Assembly (NCBI GenBank): GCA_013153455.1
Contig: JAADEK010000052.1
Location: 1 to 20,073 of the forward strand
DNA length: 20,073 nt
Direction of reading: 5' to 3'
Source: Aquificota bacterium
GTDB taxonomy: Bacteria; Aquificota; Aquificia; Aquificales; Aquificaceae
Shown one piece after another: positions 14,464 to 20,073 of this stretch (position 1 is its first letter; each line of letters starts with the position of its first letter). A model generated the notes under the pieces. That model was not told the origin of the DNA and searched no databases. It was given only the letters and a program-made list of their open reading frames with translations. The position numbers and the translations under genes were made by a program.

Positions 14464-15774
14464 TCAGGAGAACATGTCCCTATACATAGCCTTAGCCCAC
14501 TCAAATGTAGCTCTTGCGAGCTTCGTTGAGCGCTCGTTTTGGACGTTTACCTTCTTCTTCACGGGCATCCTCTTTTGCTTGTCTATGTCGTATATGACGT
14601 TTATGACGATTGCTTCCATGGGGTCACCGTTTACCATTGAGTAGCAGGTGTTCGTCGGAGCCTTTACGTATTCAAGGGGGTCCTTTCCTTCTATCATCGC
14701 CTTTATCGCTTTTACGAGCATATACTTGGTTTGGTTGTTTGCCATATCACCGCTCTTCGGAAAGCCCTTTACCGAGTTCGCGTCCCCGGGTATGAATATC
14801 CGGGGGTCTACCTTTGACTGGAGGGTGATGGGGTCAACGTCGCACCAACCGGTCTTCGGGTTCACGAGTCCAGCTTTCCAAGCTATGTCCGCAGCTTGGT
14901 GGGGCGGGTTGAGGTTCGCGTCGTCAAACTTAAACTCTCCCGCGGTCGTCTTTATAACTTTCTTTACGGGGTCTACCTCCTTGACCTTCGCGTTTGGGAC
15001 GTATTCTATGATGTCAAGGTATAGCTCCTCAAAAGCCATCCTGAAGCCGGGACCTTTGGGGGCTATTTTTGGTTTGGGGTCAAGGATTACGAGCTTCGCT
15101 TTTGCCTCGTTTTCCCTAAAGACGTGAGCTATCATAGCAGCCCTCTCGTAAGGGGCGGGGGGACACCTGTGGGGAGGTGGCGGGACCACGAGGACGAACG
15201 TCCCCCCTTCAAAGTTGTGAACCTTCTTCTTGAGTCTCAGGTGCTCACTCCCGGGTATGAAGGCGGAGGGGAAGTGCTTTTGTGTGTAGCGAGCCATCTC
15301 TTTGTCCTGCCCGAACCAAGCCTCGTAGTTATACCTGATTCCGGGGGCGAGTATGAGGTAGTCGTATTCAACGTATCCTTGGTCCGTGTATACCCTCCTT
15401 TTCTCCCTGTCCACGTCGGTGACGGTTGCGTTTATGAAGGTATACCCGTATTTGGACGCGGGTGTTAGAAAGTCGTGCATCAGGAACTCAAGGTCTACGA
15501 GTCCCGCGAGCCATATATTGCTGATGGGACACGACATGAAGAGCTTCCTTTGTTCTATGAGGACGACCTCCGAGTCGGGTATCTCCTTCCTTATGTATTT
15601 CGCAGCGGTTACACCAGCCCATCCTCCCCCGACGATTACTATCCTCTTCCCCTTTGAGGGGGGGAGCATGCTGTTTGCGCTCTTCGCTGCGCAAGCGATT
15701 GAGGGAAGCTGAAGGGCGCCGAGAACCGCACCGAGCCCTGCTACCTTAAAAAGCTCTCTCCTGCTTACTCCCAT
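14464..15774 (-). CDS. FccB-like sulfide dehydrogenase flavoprotein subunit, paralogue 1
   Basis: A 436-residue periplasmic FAD oxidoreductase of the flavocytochrome c sulfide dehydrogenase type, which oxidises sulfide to sulfur or polysulfide. It begins with a Tat signal (SRRELFKVAG). The FAD motif IVIVGGGWAG (about 45-54) is followed by Cys82 in FMSCPISN (covalent FAD position), then Cys204 in RCPPAPYERA and Cys377 in TNTCYSMV (the redox disulfide pair), plus GWCDVD as in Allochromatium FccB, and FIPGDAN. It is first in the operon with the Rieske protein and a second FccB. GGAGGT (15786-15781) lies 6 nt before the ATG. A sigma-54 promoter precedes it. No FccA cytochrome gene is nearby, so the electron acceptor must differ from classic FCSD or be encoded elsewhere. 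Confidence 0.93.
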   Translation of the reverse strand: MGVSRRELFKVAGLGAVLGALQLPSIACAAKSANSMLPPSKGKRIVIVGGGWAGVTAAKYIRKEIPDSEVVLIEQRKLFMSCPISNIWLAGLVDLEFLMHDFLTPASKYGYTFINATVTDVDREKRRVYTDQGYVEYDYLILAPGIRYNYEAWFGQDKEMARYTQKHFPSAFIPGSEHLRLKKKVHNFEGGTFVLVVPPPPHRCPPAPYERAAMIAHVFRENEAKAKLVILDPKPKIAPKGPGFRMAFEELYLDIIEYVPNAKVKEVDPVKKVIKTTAGEFKFDDANLNPPHQAADIAWKAGLVNPKTGWCDVDPITLQSKVDPRIFIPGDANSVKGFPKSGDMANNQTKYMLVKAIKAMIEGKDPLEYVKAPTNTCYSMVNGDPMEAIVINVIYDIDKQKRMPVKKKVNVQNERSTKLARATFEWAKAMYRDMFS

Positions 15775-15804
15775 ACATTTACCTCCTTCCTTTTGCTCCT
15801 TATT

Positions 15805-15820
15805 AGCAATTTTTGTGCCC
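15805..15820 (-). promoter_or_regulatory. Sigma-54 (-24/-12) promoter of the FccB-Rieske-FccB operon
   Basis: On the minus strand GGGCACAAAAATTGCT (15820-15805) matches the sigma-54 consensus TGGCACG-N4-TTGCW. The essential GG (15819-15818) and GC (15807-15806) are exactly 10 nt apart. The predicted transcription start is about 15794, giving a 20-nt leader with GGAGGT correctly placed before the ATG at 15774. An NtrC-class activator gene with GAFTGA lies about 1.1 kb away, and a half-site cluster sits upstream. Confidence 0.8.
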
Positions 15821-15860
15821 GTGCGATCTTCCCGATTTTCGGGCTTCTCGGAGAGGGGAA

Positions 15861-15886
15861 TGTGTCAGGATTGGCACACGTGTGTC
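15861..15886. promoter_or_regulatory. Candidate upstream activator site cluster (TGTGYC half-sites)
   Basis: Three half-sites are present: TGTGTC (15861-15866), inverted GGCACA (15873-15878, TGTGCC on the other strand) and TGTGTC (15881-15886). The two direct copies are exactly 20 bp apart, about two helical turns. The second and third overlap the perfect palindrome CACACGTGTG (15875-15884). The cluster is 67-92 bp upstream of the predicted sigma-54 start, a usual place for NtrC-class activators. It also lies just upstream of the kinase -10, so it may affect both genes. Confidence 0.55.
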
Positions 15887-15897
15887 TTTTTTGACCC

Positions 15898-15903
15898 TAA
15901 AAT
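15898..15903 (+). promoter_or_regulatory. Predicted -10 element of the histidine kinase gene, leaderless
   Basis: TAAAAT ends 8 nt before the kinase ATG at 15912, with no ribosome site between. No standard -35 lies at 16-18 bp; instead the activator half-site cluster occupies that position and upstream, which could allow autoregulation. Confidence 0.45.
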
Positions 15904-15911
15904 ATCCGAGT

Positions 15912-16931
15912 ATGGTTGATTATTGGGGCGTCTTTGACGAGCTCGGGGAGCAGGTGGTAATCATAGACAGGAACTACAGAATCGTATACGCGAACGAGAG
16001 CTACGTAAAGCAAAACGGCTACTGTAGCAGGGAGGAGGTGGTAGGTAGGGCGTGCTACGAGGTTTCTCACAGGAGGAGCTCGCCTTGTGAGGGGGAGTGT
16101 CATCCTTGTCCCTTGAGGGAGATAGAGAGGCTCGGAAGGAGCGTGAGCGTCATCCACACGCACTACACACAAGACGGGAGGGAGGTTCCGGTTGAGATAT
16201 GCGCTTTCCCGATGAGGGACGGAAAGATTCTCCAGTTTATCAGGAATATATCAGACGGGAATAGGTTTTACCTTTTCAGTCTTCACCAGAAGCTCAGTTC
16301 GGTGGGGTTTCTCGCCCTCGGTCTTTCTCACGAGCTCAGCACCCCGCTCACGACGATAGGGCTTTCTTTGGATGAGCTTCAAAAGCGCTTCGGAAACTCG
16401 GAGGAGATTGAGAGCATAAGGAGGGCGCTGAACACGTGCAGGTCTATAGTGGACAGGCTTCTTTTGCTCGTTCGGGGCTCGGGGCGCTCCTCCGCGGTTG
16501 ACCTCGGGAGGGCGACGCTTGACGTCCTTGAGCTTTTGGGTGTATACGCGAGGAAAAGAGGGGTTGAGCTGATACCGAGTGTTGAGGAGGGTGTTTTCTT
16601 GGTGGGCGATGAGGCGGACTTTAGGCATTTGGTTCTTAACCTCGTTCTGAACGCGATTCAGGCAAGTAAAGAGGGGGGCAGGGTGTGGGTTGAGGTGAGG
16701 AAGGAAAAGGACAGGGCTATTGTTCGGGTTCGGGACGAGGGGGAGGGTATTGAGAAGGACGAGATTGATAAGATTTTCCTTCCCTTTTACAAGGGAAAGG
16801 GGAAGAGGGAAGGGAGCGGTATGGGTCTTGCTATAGTGAGCGAGATTGTGGGGAGATACGGGGGATACGTGAGGGTTGAGAGCTCACCGGGTGAAGGGAG
16901 CGTCTTTGAGGTCAGTTTTCCCCTCCCTTAA
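15912..16931 (+). CDS. Soluble PAS-domain sensor histidine kinase (NtrB-like)
   Basis: A 339-residue cytoplasmic kinase with no membrane segment. A PAS domain (about 1-115) starts with VVIIDRNYRIVYANESY and holds a cysteine cluster, Cys59-x3-Cys63-x2-Cys66 (PCEGECHPCPL), plus Cys38 and Cys48. The HisKA H-box GLSHELSTPL has phospho-acceptor His140. The ATP-binding domain has N-box LVLNLVLNAIQAS, G1 VRDEGEGI, F-box FLPFYKGKG and G2 GSGMGLAI. It probably phosphorylates the adjacent NtrC-class regulator in response to a cytoplasmic redox, metal or sulfur signal sensed by the PAS domain; the signal is inferred. I chose ATG 15912 because it has a -10 just upstream and begins at the usual PAS edge. 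A TTG at 15813 would translate through the activator sites. Its 3' end overlaps the regulator gene by 48 bp, convergently. Confidence 0.9.
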   Translation: MVDYWGVFDELGEQVVIIDRNYRIVYANESYVKQNGYCSREEVVGRACYEVSHRRSSPCEGECHPCPLREIERLGRSVSVIHTHYTQDGREVPVEICAFPMRDGKILQFIRNISDGNRFYLFSLHQKLSSVGFLALGLSHELSTPLTTIGLSLDELQKRFGNSEEIESIRRALNTCRSIVDRLLLLVRGSGRSSAVDLGRATLDVLELLGVYARKRGVELIPSVEEGVFLVGDEADFRHLVLNLVLNAIQASKEGGRVWVEVRKEKDRAIVRVRDEGEGIEKDEIDKIFLPFYKGKGKREGSGMGLAIVSEIVGRYGGYVRVESSPGEGSVFEVSFPLP

Positions 16932-18224
16932 CTCCTTTAGCTTCCGAAAGACGGTTCTCCTGCTACACCCGAGAACTTGCGCCATCTTGTTCACATCACC
17001 CCCGAGCTTTTCGTAGAGGAAGGCTATATACATCTTCTCAAGCTCCGAAAGCGTCGGGAGGCGTTCCATCATCTTCTCTATACAGCTCACGCTCTTTTTC
17101 TTCAGGCATATCGCCTCGTCAACGTATGGGGTCTTTGACAGGAGGCAAGCCCTTTCTATGACGTTCTTAAGCTCGCGGACGTTCCCCTCCCAGTCGTAGC
17201 TGATGAGTTCCTTCATCGTCTCGGGCTTTATCTTCTTTCGGTATTTCTTGAGGAAAAAGTCAACAAGGAGGGGTATGTCCTCCCGTCTTTCCCTGAGGGG
17301 CGGTATCTCAAGCTCAACGACGTTAAGCCTCCAGTATAGGTCTTCCCTGAACTTTCCTTCCCTTACGAGCTTCTCAAGGTCTTTGTTCGTTGCGGTGATT
17401 ATCCTTACGTCAACCGTTATGTCCTTGAGTCCCCCTACCCTCCTGAAGCTTTTTGTTTCAACGAAACGAAGGAGTTTAGCCTGGAGCGAAAGTGGCATGT
17501 CGCCTATCTCGTCAAAGAAGAGCGTCCCGCGGTTTGCTATCTCCGCAAGTCCGAGTTTCCTCCCCGTCGCCCCGGTGAAGGCTCCCTTTTCGTGCCCGAA
17601 AAGTTCGCTCTCAAAGAGGTTCTCGGGTATCGCGGTGCAGTCAACGACTATGAAGGGTTTGTCTTTTCGGGGGGAAGAAGCGTGTATGTATCGGGCGAGG
17701 ACTTCTTTGCCTACGCCCGTTTCCCCCCTTATGAGGACGGGGAGGTCTGTGTTTGCCACCGCGTCAGCGGTCTTTAAAACTTTTTTAAATTTCTCGTTGT
17801 TCGTCTTCAAAAGATAGTCGTTTTCTTTACCGAAGAGGTAGTCCTTCAGGGCTTTGTTTTCTTCCTCAAGCTCTTTTTCTTTTAGGGCTTTCTTGACGCT
17901 CATCTCAAGCAGGTCAAAGGTAAAGGGCTTTTGTATGAAGTCAAAGGCTCCCTTCTTTACGCACTCAACCGCGGTTCTTATATCACCGTAGCCGGTGATG
18001 ACGATTACCTTCGCTCCGCGACGGACGAAGTGCTCTATGAGGGAGCTTCCGTCCGCGTCGGGCAGTTTTATGTCAAGGAGGACAACGTCTTGCTGTTCTT
18101 TTTCAAACAGTTCAAGGGCTTCATTTGCGTCTTTTGCACCCTTGACGCTTAACCTCTCCCCCAGCTTCCTCAGGAGTATCTTCCTGAGGTTCTCGTCGTC
18201 CTCAACTATGAGCACCGATGCCAT
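16884..18224 (-). CDS. NtrC-family sigma-54-dependent response regulator
   Basis: A 446-residue activator with all three domains. The receiver domain has the acidic pocket (Glu8, Asp9), phospho-acceptor Asp51 in LLDIKLPDADG and Lys99 in QKPF. The AAA+ domain has Walker A GETGVGKE (167-174), the sigma-54-contacting GAFTGA loop (214-219), Walker B GTLFFDEIGD (233-242) and REDLYWRLNV (about 293-302). The C-terminal Fis-type helix-turn-helix, VNKMAQVLGCSRRTVFRKLKEL, reads as NKMAQVLGCSRRTVF plus RKLKEL (about 411-432). It is built to open sigma-54 promoters, and the only clear one in the window is in front of the FccB-Rieske-FccB operon. It is encoded convergently to the PAS kinase rather than in an operon with it. 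The start has no ribosome site; TACATT lies 7 nt upstream. It diverges from the M16 gene with 30 bp between ATGs. Confidence 0.95.
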   Translation of the reverse strand: MASVLIVEDDENLRKILLRKLGERLSVKGAKDANEALELFEKEQQDVVLLDIKLPDADGSSLIEHFVRRGAKVIVITGYGDIRTAVECVKKGAFDFIQKPFTFDLLEMSVKKALKEKELEEENKALKDYLFGKENDYLLKTNNEKFKKVLKTADAVANTDLPVLIRGETGVGKEVLARYIHASSPRKDKPFIVVDCTAIPENLFESELFGHEKGAFTGATGRKLGLAEIANRGTLFFDEIGDMPLSLQAKLLRFVETKSFRRVGGLKDITVDVRIITATNKDLEKLVREGKFREDLYWRLNVVELEIPPLRERREDIPLLVDFFLKKYRKKIKPETMKELISYDWEGNVRELKNVIERACLLSKTPYVDEAICLKKKSVSCIEKMMERLPTLSELEKMYIAFLYEKLGGDVNKMAQVLGCSRRTVFRKLKELREGKTDLKDAPFTR

Positions 18225-18231
18225 CGGTAAT

Positions 18232-18245
18232 AATGTAGTTATAAT
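18232..18245. promoter_or_regulatory. Back-to-back -10 elements between the NtrC-type regulator and M16 genes
   Basis: The 30-bp divergent spacer (18225-18254) holds TATAAT on the plus strand (18240-18245), 9 nt before the M16 ATG at 18255. This is the same geometry as the smc promoter. TACATT on the minus strand (18237-18232) is 7 nt before the regulator ATG at 18224. A TTATAA on the minus strand is an alternative for the regulator. No good -35 is seen on either side, and neither gene has a ribosome site. Confidence 0.5.
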
Positions 18246-18254
18246 TCTTAGTTG

Positions 18255-19529
18255 ATGAGATTACACATTTTTATAGCTCCCTTAAGTTTGTTTTTTGTTC
18301 TCCTTTGGTTTGTTTTCGGAGGCGAGGTCGTGGTTGAGAAGACTCTGAAGAACGGTGTAAAGGTGATACTGAAGGAAACCGAGGGAAAGGGTATAGTTTC
18401 GGGCGTTGTTTTCGTGAAGGGGGGTCAGCATAAGGAGAAAAAGAGGGGGGAGACGCTGCTTCTTTTTACGATGCTTCTGAAGGGTTCGGAGAGATTTCCC
18501 GATAGTTTTTCGGTTTCTTACCCTTTTGAGAAATACGGTGGATACGTCTTCTCAACCTCCTCGGACGATTTTTCGGAGATTGGTTTCTCAACGAAGGTTG
18601 AGGGTCTTGAGGAAGCTCTTGAGGTTCTCGGTGATGTTTTGATGAGACCCCTTATAAAGGAGGACGTCCTTGAGGTGGAAAAGAGGAATCAGGTGATGGC
18701 TCTTCGGTCTAAGCTTGAAAGCGGTATGGCTTTCGCATACGAGGAGCTGAGGAAACTTACATACCGCGGGACGCCTTACGAGACCTCACCCTTGGGGAGG
18801 GAGGAGGACGTGATGAGCGTAAGGAGGGAAGACCTCTTTAGGCGCCTCGGTGAGATAAGGAGGGGGAAAAACGTAGTTGTCGTTCTCGTGGGTGATTTCA
18901 GGGCGGGGGAGGTTCTTCCCCTCGTTGAGAGGGTTTTTTCGGAGATACCGGAGGGTGAGTTTGAGCTTCTGAAGGTGGAAAGCAGGATAAAAGAAAGCGA
19001 GGTAAGGAGGGTAAAGCGCCCCGGGACTCAGGCGACGATACTTTGCGCCTTTAACGCCCCTCCCAAAGAAAGCGATGACTACTTTGCGTTTAAGGTTTTC
19101 AACAGTTTGCTCGGTGAGGGTATGACCTCAAGGCTCTTTAGGCGTCTTCGTGAGGAGAAGGGATACGCTTACGCTACGTATTCCTTTTACCCTACGCGCT
19201 ACACCGCCCCGAGGCTCTTTGCTTACGTGGGGACGTCGCCCCAAAAGAAGGAGGACGCCCTGAGAGACCTCATACAGACCGTCTCGGAGGGTGATGTGAA
19301 GCCCGAGGAGGTTGAGATAGCGAAGAGGAAAATCGTAGGGGACTTTTTGCTTGACCACGAGACGAGGCTCAGGCAAGCTTGGTATCTCGGCTTTTTTGAG
19401 GTGATGGGGTTCGGTTGGAGGATGGACGAGGAGTATCCGAAAAGGATACAAAGGGTTAGTGAGAGGGACGTTGAGTCCGCGCACGGGCGCTACATAGACT
19501 TTCACCACTGCGTGGTGGTTGAGCCTTAA
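18255..19529 (+). CDS. M16-family peptidase-like protein lacking the zinc motif
   Basis: A 424-residue protein with an N-terminal signal or membrane anchor (about 4-23) followed by two M16 domains. The start of the mature protein (EKTLKNGVKVILKE) and the C-terminal domain segment GMTSRLFRRLREEKGYAYA are typical of M16B peptidases. Where active members carry HxxEH (HFLEHMLF), this has LLLFTMLL (about 68-75), so zinc cannot be bound in the usual way. M16B enzymes often work as pairs, with one subunit providing HxxEH and the other the R/Y pair; here R and Y are present (SRLF...KGYAY), so this is probably the non-catalytic partner. No active partner is in the window. I chose ATG 18255 over TTG 18252. 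TATAAT lies 9 nt upstream and there is no ribosome site. Confidence 0.87.
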   Translation: MRLHIFIAPLSLFFVLLWFVFGGEVVVEKTLKNGVKVILKETEGKGIVSGVVFVKGGQHKEKKRGETLLLFTMLLKGSERFPDSFSVSYPFEKYGGYVFSTSSDDFSEIGFSTKVEGLEEALEVLGDVLMRPLIKEDVLEVEKRNQVMALRSKLESGMAFAYEELRKLTYRGTPYETSPLGREEDVMSVRREDLFRRLGEIRRGKNVVVVLVGDFRAGEVLPLVERVFSEIPEGEFELLKVESRIKESEVRRVKRPGTQATILCAFNAPPKESDDYFAFKVFNSLLGEGMTSRLFRRLREEKGYAYATYSFYPTRYTAPRLFAYVGTSPQKKEDALRDLIQTVSEGDVKPEEVEIAKRKIVGDFLLDHETRLRQAWYLGFFEVMGFGWRMDEEYPKRIQRVSERDVESAHGRYIDFHHCVVVEP

Positions 19530-19538
19530 CGCGCCTCC

Positions 19539-19567
19539 TTGCATTGTTAATTTAAGTGTAAGATAAT
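19539..19567 (+). promoter_or_regulatory. Predicted promoter of the cytidylyltransferase gene, leaderless
   Basis: TTGCAT (19539-19544), a 17-nt spacer and GATAAT (19562-19567) lie in the 45-bp gap after the M16 gene. The ATG at 19575 follows the -10 after 7 nt, so the transcript should start at or next to the start codon. No ribosome site is present. Confidence 0.45.
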
Positions 19568-19574
19568 TCCCTTA

Positions 19575-20063
19575 ATGCAGAAGAAGAACGGGAAGGTGGT
19601 GATAACATACGGAACCTTTGACCTCTTTCACATAGGTCATCTTAACCTCCTCAGGAGGGCAAAGGAGCTGGGGGATTACCTAATCGTGGGTGTATCAACG
19701 GATGAGTTTAACGAGATAAAGGGTAAAAAGTCCGTATTTCCTTACGAGCACAGGGCTAAGATAGTTGAGTCTATAAAATACGTTGACCTCGTGATACCGG
19801 AAAGAAACTGGGAGCAAAAGGTTCACGACATAAAGAAATACAACGTTGACGTTTTTGTTATAGGCGACGATTGGAAGGGAAAATTTGATTACCTTAAGGA
19901 GTATTGTGAGGTCGTTTACCTGCCAAGAACGGAGGGTATATCAACCACGGAACTAAAGGAAGCCCTGATAAGGCTTTCGTCCCTCCTTGAGGACGACGTT
20001 CTGAAAGTCCTTGAGATAATAACGAAGGGAAGGGATTACCTCAAGAGCACACTCGGGGAGTGA
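19575..20063 (+). CDS. tagD: Glycerol-3-phosphate cytidylyltransferase-like protein (TagD family)
   Basis: A 162-residue nucleotidyltransferase of the TagD type, which makes CDP-glycerol from CTP and glycerol 3-phosphate. The cytidylyltransferase signature GTFDLFHIGH (about 13-22) contains the HxGH catalytic motif. It is followed by GDYLIVGVSTDEFN, FPYEHR, KYVDLVIPE, VIGDDWKGKFDYLK and the second signature RTEGISTTELK, all in TagD order. It is longer than Bacillus TagD (129 residues) by about 30 charged helical residues after ISTTELK. Aquificaceae are Gram-negative and lack teichoic acid, so the product probably feeds an envelope glycan or lipid; this is inferred. A related activity on another phosphorylated polyol or sugar, as in RfaE/HldE C-terminal domains, is the main alternative. 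Confidence 0.9.
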   Translation: MQKKNGKVVITYGTFDLFHIGHLNLLRRAKELGDYLIVGVSTDEFNEIKGKKSVFPYEHRAKIVESIKYVDLVIPERNWEQKVHDIKKYNVDVFVIGDDWKGKFDYLKEYCEVVYLPRTEGISTTELKEALIRLSSLLEDDVLKVLEIITKGRDYLKSTLGE

Positions 20064-20073
20064 GGGCTTTTAC

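Noticed and set aside
15871..15888. Plus-strand TTGGCAC as a sigma-54 -24 box for the kinase gene
   Set aside because: At the required 10-nt spacing the -12 position is TC, not GC. The motif is better explained as a half-site in the activator cluster.
15813..15911. TTG start for the PAS kinase 33 codons upstream
   Set aside because: The added residues do not look like a PAS N-terminus. They would translate through the half-site cluster and the sigma-54 promoter on the other strand, while ATG 15912 has a -10 just upstream.
18252..18254. TTG start one codon before the M16 ATG, and the same at 11364 before DUF2905
   Set aside because: ATG follows immediately in both cases and fits the -10 to start spacing seen elsewhere in the window.
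19503..19517. CACCAC-TGC-GTGGTG hairpin near the end of the M16 gene as a terminator
   Set aside because: It lies in coding sequence (His-His-Cys-Val-Val) and no U-tract follows; it is probably incidental.

Overview
The window looks like chromosomal DNA from a thermophilic bacterium of the Aquificaceae, close to Aquifex or Hydrogenivirga. The lumazine synthase (154 aa) and NusB encoded here match what I remember of the Aquifex aeolicus proteins along nearly their whole length. Codon use also fits, with AGG/AGA for Arg, ATA for Ile, and many Glu and Lys residues. Genes are tightly packed, operon joints are often ATGA overlaps, and three convergent gene pairs overlap at their 3' ends. I see no tRNA, rRNA, CRISPR array, insertion sequence or phage gene.

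Layout. The end of an alpha/beta hydrolase (1-259) leads into an archaeal-type smc (265-3735). This converges on a small CysO/MoaD-like sulfur carrier (3739-4014, minus). A 178-bp divergent spacer with a 17-bp inverted repeat separates that gene from a FadL-type outer-membrane channel (4193-5536, plus), whose 3' end overlaps bioF. Two minus-strand operons follow: TIGR00725-like nucleotide-binding protein, NDUFA9-like SDR and di-haem cytochrome c peroxidase (11349 to 8865, ending in an intrinsic terminator), then PBP1A and BioF (8818 to 5505). A DUF2905 membrane protein (plus) diverges from the first operon and runs into a minus-strand ribH-nusB operon (12461 to 11563).

The most interesting part is 12.5-18.2 kb. 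A minus-strand operon encodes a Tat-exported FccB-type sulfide dehydrogenase flavoprotein, a Tat-exported Rieske-like Fe-S protein with an unusual cysteine arrangement, and a second Tat-exported FccB paralogue. There is no cytochrome FccA gene. Upstream is a near-consensus sigma-54 -24/-12 promoter, and 67-92 bp above its predicted start lies a cluster of three TGTGYC half-sites. Diverging from the operon is a soluble PAS histidine kinase with a clustered-cysteine motif. Converging on the kinase, with a 48-bp overlap, is an NtrC-class sigma-54 activator carrying GAFTGA. I read this as one unit: a cytoplasmic sensor and activator controlling a periplasmic sulfide or sulfur-compound oxidation module in which the Rieske protein may carry electrons.

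The window ends with an M16-family protein lacking the zinc-binding HxxEH motif (18255-19529) and a TagD-like cytidylyltransferase (19575-20063).

A pattern runs through the window. Nine of the twelve genes that begin a transcription unit have a -10-like hexamer 7-10 nt before the start codon and no Shine-Dalgarno sequence, which predicts leaderless mRNAs. The other three have GGAGG-type ribosome sites.
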